Shown here: positions 31,735 to 42,176 of the stretch, one piece after another
Layout: every line of letters starts with the position of its first letter
How positions within the stretch are numbered: the stretch's first letter is position 1
Assembly (NCBI RefSeq): GCF_018598225.1
Contig: NZ_JAHESF010000026.1
Span: forward strand, 1-64,000
Origin: Chryseosolibacter histidinae
GTDB lineage: Bacteria > Bacteroidota > Bacteroidia > Cytophagales > Cyclobacteriaceae
Length of the DNA stretch: 64,000 bases
Direction: 5' to 3'
The notes under the pieces: generated by a model
Databases searched by the model: none
What the model was told of the DNA's origin: nothing
Seen by the model: the letters and a program-made list of their open reading frames with translations, nothing else
Position numbers and translations under genes: made by a program

Positions 31735-32799
31735 ATGAATACAAGCAATTTTCAATCGGAACCGGTTGCAACTATAAATCATGTTGAATTAGAGCACGTG
31801 TTCTCAGACGACACTTATCAGCTGACCGGTGTGGCCGTATCAAAAGAAGGACGTGTCTTTACCTGCTACCCCTTATGGCCCGGTCCGCACAAATGGGGCG
31901 TTGTTGAAATTGTCGGGCCTGATGCATGCACGCCTTACCCGGATGAAAAGTGGAACAGCTGGAAGCACGGCGATGACGGAAAAAACAAATGGGTTTGTGT
32001 GCAGGCCGTATATGTGGATGATGACAACTATTTGTGGGTGGTTGATCCGGCCTGCCCTAACATGGAAGAAGTCTATGACAACAGTTTTAAGCTGGTGAAG
32101 TTCAACCTTGCCAACAATAGCATAGAACAAGTGTACAGGTTCGATGGCGTACTCAGCAATAAAAGTTATATCAACGATGTACGTGTCGATACACAAAGAA
32201 AGGTTGCTTATTTGACCAACTCCAATGAGGGTGGAATTGTTGTGGTTGATCTTGAAACGGGAACCGCCAGGGAACTGCTGCGCAATCATTATTCGGTGAA
32301 ACACGACCCGGCCTTTAGACTGATAGTCGATGGGAAAGAATTTCAAAAGAACGGAGAACCTGTACACCTTCAATCCGATGGCATTGCCTTAACCCGGGAC
32401 GGAGAATGGCTGTATTACGAACCGCTTACCGATAACAAACTCTACCGGATCAAAACTGAATTTTTGCGCGATGAAGCATTGGAAGAAGATGAACGAAAGG
32501 CTGCGGTAGAAGATCTGGGCAAATTCTCGGTGACGGATGGGATGATCTTTGACAAAGATGGGAACCTCTATCTCGGAGACTATCGGAGCTACAAAATGGT
32601 AAAAATAACGCCTGAACGCAGGCAGGAAGATCTGGTGGAAGACGAAAGGTTGATCTGGCCGGACAGTTACGCAATCACCGGCGATGGTTACCTGTACATC
32701 AGTTGCTCGCAGATCAATAAACAACCGGATTATAACGAAGGAGAAAATAAAAGGACTACCCCTTATGCGATCTACCGGATGAGGTTGCCAGATGCATGA
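31735..32799 (+). CDS. Major royal jelly / Yellow-family beta-propeller protein
   Basis: 354 residues, no signal peptide. Propeller-type repeats are evident: GVAVSKEGRVFTCYPLWPG, then CVQAVYVDDDNYLWVVDPA, FNLANNSIEQVYRF, NDVRVDTQRKVAYLTNSNEGGIVVVDLETG, SDGIALTRDGEWLYYEPLTDNKLYRI and GMIFDKDGNLYLGDY. These match the bacterial members of the major royal jelly protein/Yellow (dopachrome-conversion) family and gluconolactonase-like propellers. A sugar- or quinone-directed hydrolase or isomerase role is possible; the reaction is unknown. It stands alone, with about 185 bases before it. Confidence 0.8.
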   Translation: MNTSNFQSEPVATINHVELEHVFSDDTYQLTGVAVSKEGRVFTCYPLWPGPHKWGVVEIVGPDACTPYPDEKWNSWKHGDDGKNKWVCVQAVYVDDDNYLWVVDPACPNMEEVYDNSFKLVKFNLANNSIEQVYRFDGVLSNKSYINDVRVDTQRKVAYLTNSNEGGIVVVDLETGTARELLRNHYSVKHDPAFRLIVDGKEFQKNGEPVHLQSDGIALTRDGEWLYYEPLTDNKLYRIKTEFLRDEALEEDERKAAVEDLGKFSVTDGMIFDKDGNLYLGDYRSYKMVKITPERRQEDLVEDERLIWPDSYAITGDGYLYISCSQINKQPDYNEGENKRTTPYAIYRMRLPDA

Positions 32800-32884
32800 T
32801 GGCAAATGTATCTCCATTGTCAGGAAGTATGATAACGAGGTACGAGTGCTTATGGGCAAAAAATAAAGGGACTTTGCTGTCCCT

Positions 32885-35434
32885 TTATCTTTCTCTCGCC
32901 AGATATTGGCCCGTATATCCTTTCTTTGACTTCGCCATCTGCGCAGGAGTGCCCTGGAAAACGATCTGACCGCCTTCATCACCGGCACCGGGGCCAACGT
33001 CTATCACCCAGTCACTGGACGCTACCACATGCATGTCATGTTCTACCACGATCACGGTATTACCAGCATCAACAAGGCCGTTCAATTGCATAAGTAGTTT
33101 CCGAACATCACTCGGATGAAGACCCGTGGTGGGTTCATCGAGCACGTACAGCGTGTGGCCGCGCTGCCCGCGCTGAAGCTCGGTCGCCAGCTTGATGCGC
33201 TGTGCTTCACCGCCCGACAGTTCAGTTGCAGGCTGTCCAAGACGTAAATAACCCAGCCCTACTTCCTGAACAACACCCAGTGCGCTGTGAATATGTTCTT
33301 CTTCGTTAAAGAACGCGTATGCTTCATCCACGGTCATTGACAAGACCTCCGCAATATTCATCCCTTTATATTTTACCTCGAGCGTTTTGGAATTATACCG
33401 CGCACCATGACATACCGGACAGGGCGCGTATACGCTGGGAAGGAACAGCAACTCGACCATGACAAAACCTTCGCCCTCACAATTCTCGCAGCGTCCTTTG
33501 GCAACGTTGAAGGAAAATCGCCCCGCGTCATATTTTCTTTCACGCGCCATTTTGGTGGTGGCGAATAGCTTGCGGACATGATCGAATAGTGCGGTGTAGG
33601 TCGCAAGGTTTGACCGTGGCGTTCTGCCAATTGGTTTCTGATCGACCACCACCATACGCCTGATGTTTTCCATACCGCCAACTATCTCTCCGCCCAGGGT
33701 CTCGACAATATTTTCTTCGAGGGGATTGTCTTCGGCAGGATGAGAGAGCGGAACCGCTTGCAATCCGAGTTGTGCAGCAACCAGCTCTACGAGTACCTGG
33801 CTTACCAAACTCGATTTTCCCGAGCCTGAAATTCCGGTAACGCTTGTAAACACACCCAATGGAAACGCCACGTCAAGATTCTGCAGATTATTCCGCGTCA
33901 CGCCTTTGAGCCTGAGCCAGGCAGATGGTGTTCTGAAATTGTCGGTGTAATGTGCTTTGTTATCAAAAACAAAAAGACGGGTTTGTGAAGCTTCTACTTC
34001 CTTGAGGCCTGCGGGAGCACCGCTGTATAAGATCTTCCCTCCCTCCTGTCCCGCCTTGGGGCCGACCTCGACAATCCAGTCTGCATGCCTGATCACATCA
34101 ATCTCATGCTCCACAACGAAGATGGAGTTGCCCGATGCTTTCAGGCCGTCAAGTGCACGAAGGAGCGCCTCTGTGTCGGCCGGGTGAAGACCCGCGCTGG
34201 GCTCATCAAGGATATAGACAACGCCAAAAAGATTAGAATGAACCTGCGTGGCAAGCCGAAGGCGCTGCAGCTCGCCTGGGGACAGTGTTGGCGTACTGCG
34301 CTCCAGCGTAAGGTAGCCCAGCCCAAGATCGATCACAACGTTCAATCGCGAGATCAGGTCTTGCGAGATACGCTGCGAAACGATGACCTTCTCCGGATGG
34401 TCTTGCGCCTCTTCACCGGCCTTCGCTGCGACAAATTTTTTCAGGATGGCCGAAAGTTGCATCATCGGCAGCCTGGACATTTCGGTGATGTCAAGGCCAG
34501 CAAACCTGACACGCAAAGACTCTTTACGCAGTCGTTTACCGTGGCAAACCGGACATTCCGTGCTCGTCATAAACTGCGCAACACGCTTTTTCATGAGCTG
34601 ACTTTGCGTGGTCGCGAAGGTGGTCATCACATATTTACGCGCGCCGATGAACGTTCCCATATAGCTCGGCTCCATTTTTCTTTTTATTGCCTGCTTTACC
34701 TCTTTAACGTTGAATCCGGCGTAGACCGGAACCACAGGCTGTTCGTCTGTGAATAAGATCCAGTCGCGGTCTTTCTTGGGAATGTCACGCCATGGCTTGT
34801 CGATATCGTAGCCCATCGTTGTCAGTATGTCCCGGAGATTCTGTCCCTGCCATGCCGAGGGCCATGCTGCAATGGCTTTCTCGCGGATCGATAATGTGTC
34901 GTCAGGCACCATCGACTTCTCCGTTACATCGTACACCCTGCCAAGTCCATGACAGTTAGGACATGCCCCTTCTGGCGTGTTGGTAGAAAATGATTCAGCA
35001 TAAAGAATGGATTGCCCTTTTGGATAATCGCCAGCGCGTGAATACAACATCCGGAGAAGATTGGACAGTGTAGTGACACTACCGACAGACGATCGCGTAG
35101 AGGGAGAACCGCGCTGTTGCTGCAAGGCTACAGCCGGTGGAAGTCCGGTGATTTGTTCTACTTTGGGTACAGACATTTGGTGGAAGAGCCTGCGCGCATA
35201 AGGTGATACCGACTCCAGATAACGCCTTTGCGCCTCAGCATATAAGGTTCCAAAGGCTAGCGAGGATTTTCCAGAGCCCGAGACACCGGTAAAAACCACC
35301 AGTGCATTGCGCGGAATTCTAAGCGAAACATTCTTCAAGTTGTGTTCGCTTGCTCCCTGAACTTCGATGTATCCGTCTTCTTTAAAGTTTCCTGTTTCCG
35401 ATCGCATGGCCATTAGCCTATAAGTTAAAATCAT
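32885..35434 (-). CDS. UvrA-like ABC ATPase (second UvrA type)
   Basis: 849 residues (inner ATGs at 35413 and 35407 are better starts, since family homology begins at [15 protein letters not shown]). It has two ABC modules: Walker [11 protein letters not shown] and [10 protein letters not shown], signature [14 protein letters not shown] and [15 protein letters not shown], Walker [15 protein letters not shown] and [12 protein letters not shown]. Zinc-type CxxC pairs occur at CPNCHG, CPVCHG, CENCEG and CPVCHG. At about 850 residues it is shorter than canonical UvrA (about 940), as in UvrA2-type proteins linked to resistance against DNA-binding antibiotics. No uvrB or uvrC is nearby. Confidence 0.92.
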   Translation of the reverse strand: MILTYRLMAMRSETGNFKEDGYIEVQGASEHNLKNVSLRIPRNALVVFTGVSGSGKSSLAFGTLYAEAQRRYLESVSPYARRLFHQMSVPKVEQITGLPPAVALQQQRGSPSTRSSVGSVTTLSNLLRMLYSRAGDYPKGQSILYAESFSTNTPEGACPNCHGLGRVYDVTEKSMVPDDTLSIREKAIAAWPSAWQGQNLRDILTTMGYDIDKPWRDIPKKDRDWILFTDEQPVVPVYAGFNVKEVKQAIKRKMEPSYMGTFIGARKYVMTTFATTQSQLMKKRVAQFMTSTECPVCHGKRLRKESLRVRFAGLDITEMSRLPMMQLSAILKKFVAAKAGEEAQDHPEKVIVSQRISQDLISRLNVVIDLGLGYLTLERSTPTLSPGELQRLRLATQVHSNLFGVVYILDEPSAGLHPADTEALLRALDGLKASGNSIFVVEHEIDVIRHADWIVEVGPKAGQEGGKILYSGAPAGLKEVEASQTRLFVFDNKAHYTDNFRTPSAWLRLKGVTRNNLQNLDVAFPLGVFTSVTGISGSGKSSLVSQVLVELVAAQLGLQAVPLSHPAEDNPLEENIVETLGGEIVGGMENIRRMVVVDQKPIGRTPRSNLATYTALFDHVRKLFATTKMARERKYDAGRFSFNVAKGRCENCEGEGFVMVELLFLPSVYAPCPVCHGARYNSKTLEVKYKGMNIAEVLSMTVDEAYAFFNEEEHIHSALGVVQEVGLGYLRLGQPATELSGGEAQRIKLATELQRGQRGHTLYVLDEPTTGLHPSDVRKLLMQLNGLVDAGNTVIVVEHDMHVVASSDWVIDVGPGAGDEGGQIVFQGTPAQMAKSKKGYTGQYLARER

Positions 35435-35594
35435 GTGCCCTGGTCGATCAACAGCGAGGAAGTTCTACTGGAAGACGAAAAGGTTGATTGGGCCGGATAG
35501 CGCGGTTGTAAAAAGCCAAAGCCCATTAACCGCGGGTTAACTGGTATTGTTTTTTTTAAATTTTACGCATTCACACTAACACCAGAATTTCCTC

Positions 35595-36065
35595 ATGCCA
35601 ACCGTCCAGCTAAAGATCAATGAGCGACCGTATGATGTAGATGTTTTACCATGGGTATCGCTGCTGGACACGATCCGCGATCGTCTTAACCTGACAGGCA
35701 CTAAGAAAGGTTGTGATCACGGGCAATGTGGCGCCTGTACAGTGTTGTGTGATGGTAAAAGGATTCTAAGCTGCCTTACGCTTACAGTAATAAAAGATGG
35801 TTCAGAAATAACAACCATCGAAGGGATCGCAACCGGCGATCAATTGCATCCTCTTCAACAGGCTTTTATCGATCACGATGCGTTTCAATGTGGTTATTGC
35901 ACGCCTGGGCAAATCTGCAGTGCTGTTGGTATGTTAAATGAAGGCAAAGCAAAAACACGGGAAGACGTTAAAGAGCTTATGAGCGGAAATCTTTGTCGCT
36001 GTGGTGCGAATGTTGGTATCGTCGATGCGATTATGGAAGTGAAGGATGGAGGTGCCCGTGAATAA
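35595..36065 (+). CDS. paoA: Aldehyde oxidoreductase 2Fe-2S subunit (PaoA-like)
   Basis: 156 residues. The plant-ferredoxin-type cluster CDHGQCGACTVLC and the C-terminal cluster CGYCTPGQ ... CRCG bind the two 2Fe-2S centres of xanthine-oxidase-family enzymes. It transfers electrons from the molybdenum subunit to FAD. Unlike E. coli PaoA it has no Tat signal, so this complex should stay in the cytoplasm. It overlaps the next gene by 20 bases. The symbol is given by subunit architecture; the exact substrate is unknown. Confidence 0.88.
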   Translation: MPTVQLKINERPYDVDVLPWVSLLDTIRDRLNLTGTKKGCDHGQCGACTVLCDGKRILSCLTLTVIKDGSEITTIEGIATGDQLHPLQQAFIDHDAFQCGYCTPGQICSAVGMLNEGKAKTREDVKELMSGNLCRCGANVGIVDAIMEVKDGGARE

Positions 36066-37071
36066 ATTCGATTATCAACAGGCAGCCAATACGCATGAAG
36101 CGAGTGTACTGGTCACCGGAAACGACCGGGCAAATTTTATCGCCGGCGGCACGAACCTGATTGATCTTTGGAAATATAACGTCACTAATCCCGCGCTGTT
36201 GGTTGATATCAATCGAATAAAAGAAAATAAAACCATTGAAGAAATTGAAGGTGGCGGTATAAGGCTCGGAGCGCTCGTGTCGAATGCAGACACTGCCTAC
36301 CATCCTTTGATCGAGCAGCGCTATCCCCTGCTCTCAAGCGCAATACTTGCAGGGGCATCGGGGCAAATCCGCAACATGGCCAGCAATGGGGGCAATCTTA
36401 TGCAGCGAACCCGTTGCTACTATTTCTATGACGCGGAAGTCCCCTGTAACAAGCGACATCCCGGGTCCGGTTGTCCAGCCATCAGCGGCTACAACCGGAT
36501 GCATGCCATATTGGGGCATAGCGAACACTGTATTGCAGTTTTTCCTTCAGACATGTGCGTGGCGTTGGCTGCACTCGAGGCGGTTGTCAATGTGTCTGAC
36601 GCGAATGGCACGCGAAGTATTCCATTCGAAGATTTCCATCGACTACCCGAAAGTACACCTGAGGTCGACAATACACTGAAGCACGGTGAATTCATTACTT
36701 CTATCGACCTGCCCTCTAACGGATTTTCTTCCAACTACGCGTACTTAAAGATCCGGGATAGAAATTCATATGCTTTTGCGCTTGTCTCAGTGGCAACGGG
36801 TCTCGCGCTGGACGGTGACATGATCCGCGAGGCACGAATTGCATTGGGCGGAGTTGCCCATAAGCCGTGGCGCGTGAAAGCTGCCGAGGACGCTCTTCGT
36901 GGCAAGCCCGTGACCGAAACGAGCTTCGAACAGGCAGCGGATCTCATGCTCGAGGGAGCGCAAGGTTTTAAATACAACCGATTTAAAATAGCGCTTGCAA
37001 AACGAGCGATCATCCGAAACTGCATGATGTCCCTTCACCCGGAGTTACAAAAACCCGGTGCGCAACCTTGA
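36046..37071 (+). CDS. paoB: Aldehyde oxidoreductase FAD / 4Fe-4S subunit (PaoB-like)
   Basis: 341 residues. FAD-binding motifs FIAGGTNLIDLWK and the region ASGQIRNMASNGGNLMQRTR are followed by the insertion RCYYFYDAEVPCNKRHPGSG with CPA and EHC downstream. This supplies the four cysteines of the extra 4Fe-4S cluster that distinguishes PaoB/YagS from ordinary CoxM subunits. The C-terminal domain (FALVSVATGLAL, EARIALGGVAHKPWR) is standard. It is encoded between the 2Fe-2S and molybdenum subunits. Confidence 0.9.
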   Translation: MEVPVNKFDYQQAANTHEASVLVTGNDRANFIAGGTNLIDLWKYNVTNPALLVDINRIKENKTIEEIEGGGIRLGALVSNADTAYHPLIEQRYPLLSSAILAGASGQIRNMASNGGNLMQRTRCYYFYDAEVPCNKRHPGSGCPAISGYNRMHAILGHSEHCIAVFPSDMCVALAALEAVVNVSDANGTRSIPFEDFHRLPESTPEVDNTLKHGEFITSIDLPSNGFSSNYAYLKIRDRNSYAFALVSVATGLALDGDMIREARIALGGVAHKPWRVKAAEDALRGKPVTETSFEQAADLMLEGAQGFKYNRFKIALAKRAIIRNCMMSLHPELQKPGAQP

Positions 37072-37112
37072 TCAGGAGAAAGACTATTACATGAAAAAAA
37101 TATTACCGTAAC

Positions 37113-39320
37113 ATGGCAGGGCTATCAGTAGGAAAAGCTATCAATCGTCTTGAAGGAAGGGCGAAGGTAACCGGTGCAGCAAAGTATGCGGGCGAGTATA
37201 ATGTCCCTGACCTGCTTTATGGGTATGTTGTCAACAGCAGAATTACCAAGGGGAAAATCCGAAGTATCGACACAACAAAAGCGAAGGCGTTTGACGGTGT
37301 TGTAGAAGTCTTCACGCATGAAAACCGGCCCAAGCTTGCGTGGCTGAAGCTCAAATACAAGGACATTGACGCGCCCTCGGGCTCAGCGTTGAAACCTTTA
37401 CATGATGCGGAAATAAAATTCAGCGGTCAGCCTATTGCCCTGGTGGTGGCGAAAGATTATGAAACCGCGCGTTATGCCGCTACGCTGGTCAGTGTTCAAT
37501 ACGAGGCGGAACCTTTCGAGACCTGTCTTGAAACGAACCTGGATAAAGCGCGCGACCAAAAAAACGCACCGAAACCCACGGGCCATTTCGAAAAAGCGTA
37601 TGAAAAATCGCCCGTTAAAGTGTCAGCAGAATATTTGCACAGCACAGAACATCACAATCCCATTGAGCTTTTTGCAACAACAACTATTTACGAAGGAGAA
37701 GGAAAGCTCACGATCTATGATAAAACCCAATGGACCATAAACAACCAGGTTTATGTAGCGAATGTTTTCGGGCTTCACTTTAAAGATGTTCGTGTTTTGG
37801 CACCCTTTGTTGGCGGAGCTTTCGGTTCGGGCTTACGTCCGCAGTATCAACTGTTCCTTTGTGTGCTGGCTGCGCTCCACCTTAAAAGGAATGTGCGGGT
37901 GACGCTCGACAGGCATCAGATGTTTCCATTCAGCCATCGTCCACCAACCTATCAGAAAACCCGGTTCAGTGCCAATAATGATGGCAAGATCACGGCCATG
38001 AATCATATTGCTGTCAGTGAAACTTCGGAATATGAAGACAAGATCGAAGAGGTGGTTTCGTGGAGTCATCGGCTGTACCCGGCTCCCAATACACTTTTCC
38101 AGCATAAGCTCGCTCCGCTGAATGTACACACACCACTTGATATGCGCGCGCCGGGAGCCAGCACCGCCATGCACGCCATTGAGTGTACAATGGATGCGCT
38201 GGCCTACAAGCTGAATATGGATCCGCTCGATTTTCGGCTGATAAACTATTCTGAAAATGATCCGGCAGAAGATAAGCCATTTACAAGCAAGGAATTGAAA
38301 CAATGTTATGAAAAGGCAGCAGAAAAATTCGGCTGGCGTAACCGAAACCCGGTGCCAGGTAGTATGCAACATGGAAATAAGCTTATTGGCTATGGCATGG
38401 CAACTGGAATTTGGGATGCCGAGCAATACCCATCGCGGGTTGAAGCAATCCTGAACAAAGAAGGAAGATTGGAAATCCACAATGCAACTACTGACATAGG
38501 AACTGGTACATTTACAGTCATGACACAGATCGCGGCGGATGAATTGGGTCTCTTACCCGAAGATGTGATCTTTAGTTATGGCGATAGCAAAAACCCATTC
38601 TCTGCTTCTCAGGGTGGTTCCTCAACAACGGCATCCACGGGCGTAGCAGTGGTGATGGCGGTAAAAGCGTTAAAGGCAAAATTGCTGAAGAAAGCGAGAG
38701 CTATATCAAATTCGCGATTGAAAAAATTAGAAGATGATGAAATCTCATTCGCGGATGGAAATATCATTTTAAAAACTGACGACGCACCGCTTATTTCCTT
38801 CAGGGAGATTATTGCAGCCAACAAAGGAAAGGAAATTAAAACGACCAACTTGGGAAAACCTCATTTTCTCAAGCTCAGAAAGTACAGCAAGGCCACCCAC
38901 AGCGCAGCTTTCGTTGAGGTTGAAATTGATAGGGACCTGAAAACGATAAACGTGACACGAGCGGTGACAGCAGTGGCAGCAGGAAAGATCATCAATCCAA
39001 AAACCGCGCGGAGTCAGATCTTAGGCGCAATGGTTTGGAGTATCAGCAAGGCGCTGCGCGAAGAAACAATCCTTGACGAAAACCTGGGCAAATATATGAA
39101 CCCCAATCTTGGAGAATACCATATTCCCGTGCATGCGGATATACATGACCTCGAAGTAATTTTTGCCGACGAAAAAGACGAAGTTATTAACGAACTGGGT
39201 GTAAAAGGCGTTGGTGAGATCGGAATGATTGCTATGCCCGCAGCCATTACCAACGCAATATTCCATGCAACAGGACGGCGTATTAATAAACTACCCATTC
39301 ATTTTGATGCGCTGATGTAA
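37113..39320 (+). CDS. paoC: Aldehyde oxidoreductase molybdenum-binding subunit (PaoC-like)
   Basis: 735 residues, the usual length for the family. Motifs: RLEGRAKVTGAAKYAGEY, the molybdopterin-site GGAFGSGLRPQYQ, the MRAPGAST block, a cytosine-dinucleotide-type site GTFTVMTQIAADELGL and GSSTTASTG, and near residue 700 the GVGEIG motif holding the catalytic glutamate. It oxidises aldehydes to acids with water as oxygen source. No MocA/XdhC-type maturation gene adjoins the operon in this window, although PaoABC operons often carry one. Confidence 0.92.
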   Translation: MAGLSVGKAINRLEGRAKVTGAAKYAGEYNVPDLLYGYVVNSRITKGKIRSIDTTKAKAFDGVVEVFTHENRPKLAWLKLKYKDIDAPSGSALKPLHDAEIKFSGQPIALVVAKDYETARYAATLVSVQYEAEPFETCLETNLDKARDQKNAPKPTGHFEKAYEKSPVKVSAEYLHSTEHHNPIELFATTTIYEGEGKLTIYDKTQWTINNQVYVANVFGLHFKDVRVLAPFVGGAFGSGLRPQYQLFLCVLAALHLKRNVRVTLDRHQMFPFSHRPPTYQKTRFSANNDGKITAMNHIAVSETSEYEDKIEEVVSWSHRLYPAPNTLFQHKLAPLNVHTPLDMRAPGASTAMHAIECTMDALAYKLNMDPLDFRLINYSENDPAEDKPFTSKELKQCYEKAAEKFGWRNRNPVPGSMQHGNKLIGYGMATGIWDAEQYPSRVEAILNKEGRLEIHNATTDIGTGTFTVMTQIAADELGLLPEDVIFSYGDSKNPFSASQGGSSTTASTGVAVVMAVKALKAKLLKKARAISNSRLKKLEDDEISFADGNIILKTDDAPLISFREIIAANKGKEIKTTNLGKPHFLKLRKYSKATHSAAFVEVEIDRDLKTINVTRAVTAVAAGKIINPKTARSQILGAMVWSISKALREETILDENLGKYMNPNLGEYHIPVHADIHDLEVIFADEKDEVINELGVKGVGEIGMIAMPAAITNAIFHATGRRINKLPIHFDALM

Positions 39321-40001
39321 CTGGTTTCCCTTTCCTGGTACTGCCTTAGTTGACATTTGCGGATTGGCACTGCGTTGAGATAGCTTTATTAAGGTCAACG
39401 TTTCGATTTAAGACCTTGAGCGAAACTTAAAACGGCGGTTGGTGCTTATATCAATTCAGCATTACCGACCCTGAGGGTGCTAAAGAGCTTCTCAAGGAAG
39501 AGCTCGGATCTTTGAGCAAGCGCCTGTAACTGCAGCGCTCAAACGGCTCAGGAGCAATCCAACGTTTTTGCACCTTCAGTGATCGTGTACGCCATCACTC
39601 CCATCCAGGCGAGCTTCCTGCATTTTATCGCCAGGTAATCTTATATGATAAAAGCTGTATGCCTAAGCGACCGCACGATACAGCCATAGAATTAAATGCG
39701 ATGTAGAAATAATTACGCGGAAAAACGGTGGCTTAAAAGTGACCGTAGATGTATGAAAAACATCACAATTTAAGCTCGAATTGACGATGTTGCCTACCGA
39801 CAGGGTTGGATTTTGCACACTAGCGACGCTACAGCTGCCAAAAGTAATGAATGGGAGGGTCTTTCAGTAGCCGGCCGACGCATAGCGCAAGGGTAGGCTT
39901 GTTAAAGGTAATGCTGGCTGATTCCCCGGATCATGACGAGGCATTTTTTTTGATGAGCGTTGAAACTGATTGGTGTTTTATTTTTGAAAGGGAAATGTGC
40001 G
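39321..40001. other. Intergenic region, no gene recognised
   Basis: About 680 bases. A short frame without a start codon near 39440-39530 ends in DPEGAKELLKEELGSLSKRL, possibly the remnant of a gene, but too little for a call. No tRNA, repeat or strong hairpin with a T-run is seen. Confidence 0.35.
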
Positions 40002-40361
40002 ATGGAAAAAATCAGGATCATAATAATTGAAGACGACCCGGACCTGCGTGCCCTGATGACGTTAGCGCTGGTGGCACAAAGGTTTGAAGTTACAAGTTTC
40101 TCAGAAGCAGATGCTTTTCTGAAGCAGGGCAAGGGTGCGGATCTTTACATTATTGATATCAACCTGGGCGGAGTAAGCGGGCTTGACCTGTGTCAAAAAA
40201 TAAAAGAGAGTTCCAACAGCCGGCCAGTAGTCATTATGATCTCCGCAAACCCAGATATAAACAACCTGGCACAAGAAGCCAGCGCCGATGACGCGCTGCC
40301 CAAGCCGTTCAATTCCAAAGATCTTTTAAACAAGGTGATGAATCACATAGCCGCAGCATGA
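40002..40361 (+). CDS. Single-domain response regulator (CheY-like)
   Basis: 119 residues from the ATG at 40002, preceded by AAAGGGA. The REC-domain landmarks are present: IIIIEDDPDLR (acidic pocket), YIIDINLGG with the phosphoacceptor Asp, VIMISA (Ser in the switch Thr position) and LPKPFN (conserved Lys). No output domain. No histidine kinase gene is adjacent, so its partner is elsewhere, possibly the kinase at 42883-44121 or a hybrid kinase outside the window. Confidence 0.88.
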   Translation: MEKIRIIIIEDDPDLRALMTLALVAQRFEVTSFSEADAFLKQGKGADLYIIDINLGGVSGLDLCQKIKESSNSRPVVIMISANPDINNLAQEASADDALPKPFNSKDLLNKVMNHIAAA

Positions 40362-40650
40362 TGATAGTTTTTTCGTTCACTGATCACTATTCAATATGAC
40401 CTTAAAATCAGTAACAAAGACTATCAGCTTGCCTTTGACAATGAGCACACCCAACCTCTCCAAGCTTTTCTCTTAGCGTTTTAGTGGATGCGCGTGACAT
40501 CGCCCTGACTGGATACATCGCTCTCCGCTGAATGGCAGCATACTACCGTGGCGGAACTGGAAAACTTTTGATTATCTTGGAACAGCATCCTCATCACCTG
40601 CGTGGTTGCATGTTTTGGTAGCAGAGGATTTCCAGACGCACAATCACCCT
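40362..40650. other. Intergenic region, no gene recognised
   Basis: About 290 bases between the response regulator and the peptidase. Reading frames are short or are upstream extensions of the peptidase frame. I see nothing identifiable. Confidence 0.35.
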
Positions 40651-41448
40651 ATGAAACATCTCGACCTGGTACAGGCATTAGACAACAAGCTCAACGATGA
40701 GCGACTCGAGATCATCATACAGCAACTCGAGCAGCTGGGGATTGCCTATTCCAAACAACAATACGCCAGCGGCACCAATTTGATCGTTGACCTGGGGCAT
40801 GCCCGGAAAAGAATTGGCGTGAGCTCACATTTTGACAGGGTTCAGGAGTCGGCTGGGGCAAACGACAACGGCTCCGCTATAGCAGTGTGCCTCGACATCA
40901 TCAGAAAGTTTAAAAAGTCAGGAAACGACAACCTCGGGCTCCGCATATTTTTCTTCGACGAAGAAGAAACAGGATTGAAAGGCTCGACAGCATACACCAA
41001 GGAGCGTGGCATAAATGACCTGGTGGGACTGATCAACATGGAATTGGTTGGTCTGGGCGATAAATTCGCCTTGTGGCCTGTAGACGAAAAAGCCAGCGGA
41101 AAGATCCTGAACACCTTTGAATCGGTTTCGAAACAAAAGCAGATCGTCACCAGGAGAATTGACCGCATCGTAACCAATACCGCCGACCATTTGTCTTTCA
41201 GGGAGGCTGGCCTGCAAGACGCTTTCACCATCACCTGCATCTCTGACAAAGACCTCGAGATCGCGCAACATTATTTCAGGGCACTGGCGTTGGAGGTTGA
41301 CAGGCAGACCCTTGTAGAGATCCTTTCAAAGGCCCCCGTTTTTGAACATTATCACAAGCCAACAGATACCTTCAACAGGCTGAGTGAAGACTCGATTTCA
41401 ATGACATCGGCAACAGTCTGGGAGACCATCATTGCTATTCAAAAATAA
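40651..41448 (+). CDS. M28-family metallopeptidase, cytoplasmic
   Basis: 265 residues from MKHLDLVQAL (ATG 40651; the upstream extension is not family-like). Zinc ligands of the M28/M20 clan are visible: SHFD, GANDNGSA (bridging Asp), FFFDEEETGLKGS (catalytic Glu-Glu), NMELVG and a C-terminal HYHKPTDTFN (His). No signal peptide, unlike most M28 aminopeptidases of Bacteroidota. At about 265 residues it is a compact member. It probably removes N-terminal amino acids from peptides, or acts on a related amide substrate such as a glutaminyl cyclase would; specificity cannot be told. Confidence 0.85.
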   Translation: MKHLDLVQALDNKLNDERLEIIIQQLEQLGIAYSKQQYASGTNLIVDLGHARKRIGVSSHFDRVQESAGANDNGSAIAVCLDIIRKFKKSGNDNLGLRIFFFDEEETGLKGSTAYTKERGINDLVGLINMELVGLGDKFALWPVDEKASGKILNTFESVSKQKQIVTRRIDRIVTNTADHLSFREAGLQDAFTITCISDKDLEIAQHYFRALALEVDRQTLVEILSKAPVFEHYHKPTDTFNRLSEDSISMTSATVWETIIAIQK

Positions 41449-41479
41449 ATGGCGGGTATTCGTCTGCGTAATTTCTTAT

Positions 41480-42115
41480 TCAAGGAAGGTTGGAAATCAA
41501 ACTGTTGATCTTCATCGAAACATATTCTTCAAGCTCTTTATCATTATAACACATCTTTAAAAGATAGGGTTGCTGGTCCAGGAATTCTTCCCTGGAGTAA
41601 TTGTGTAAATTCTTCATTATATCCATTTCCAGGCCCAATAATTTTTTATTCATCGCCACATTCTTCCTTAATTTTTCCAGGTCTTCACCACCCTCCTGCG
41701 TAAGCGAATAAAAATGCATCGGATCTATCGCAATTGCCTTGAAATATAAAGGCATCACTTCTTCAAGATCTTTTACTTTATTTCCTCGATATGATTCTGC
41801 CAATGTTAATATTGCAATTCCTGAATTTGGGTTCTTGTTATAAACCATCTCCCAAAATTCAATTTCCTGATCTGCTGTCCAGCTAAATCCATAATATGAC
41901 GTCCAAAAGCCTGCAAGAATAGCGGCGCGCAAAATGAAAATCGATTCTTCCTCTAAAGAGTCAAATTGTTCTATTAACTTTTTAATTGGGTCATAGTCAT
42001 TCGTTTTAAGAACGAAATCCCGAATGATCATTGCCTGTTCCGATAGATCGGTCTTGTGATTGTAAGCGCCTAATTGATATAAACCCATCTTTTTTCTTTC
42101 AGTCCCGTTCTCCAA
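41480..42115 (-). CDS. TPR-like hypothetical protein
   Basis: 211 residues, all-helical and acidic, with tetratricopeptide-like pairing (EFWEMVYNKNPNSGIAILTLAESYRG, then MPLYFKAIAIDPMHFYSLTQ). No signal peptide. Such proteins usually mediate protein contacts. It lies downstream of, and co-directional with, the two-component genes, 61 bases after the response regulator, but is not obviously part of that system. No named family is recognised. Confidence 0.6.
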   Translation of the reverse strand: MENGTERKKMGLYQLGAYNHKTDLSEQAMIIRDFVLKTNDYDPIKKLIEQFDSLEEESIFILRAAILAGFWTSYYGFSWTADQEIEFWEMVYNKNPNSGIAILTLAESYRGNKVKDLEEVMPLYFKAIAIDPMHFYSLTQEGGEDLEKLRKNVAMNKKLLGLEMDIMKNLHNYSREEFLDQQPYLLKMCYNDKELEEYVSMKINSLISNLP

Positions 42116-42176
42116 CTCTATGTTGATGCTTTTCCCTGTGCAACTTCATTTTACCGCCTGCCTTTCAGCCGCGTTG

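Noticed and set aside
38000-38480. Long antisense frames opposite paoC, the aspartase gene and other GC-richer genes
   Set aside because: These are mirror frames of well-supported genes with codon bias typical of antisense shadows and no motifs of their own.
39440-39530. Small coding remnant ending SLSKRL
   Set aside because: Only about 30 codons, bounded by stops, with no start and no recognisable family.
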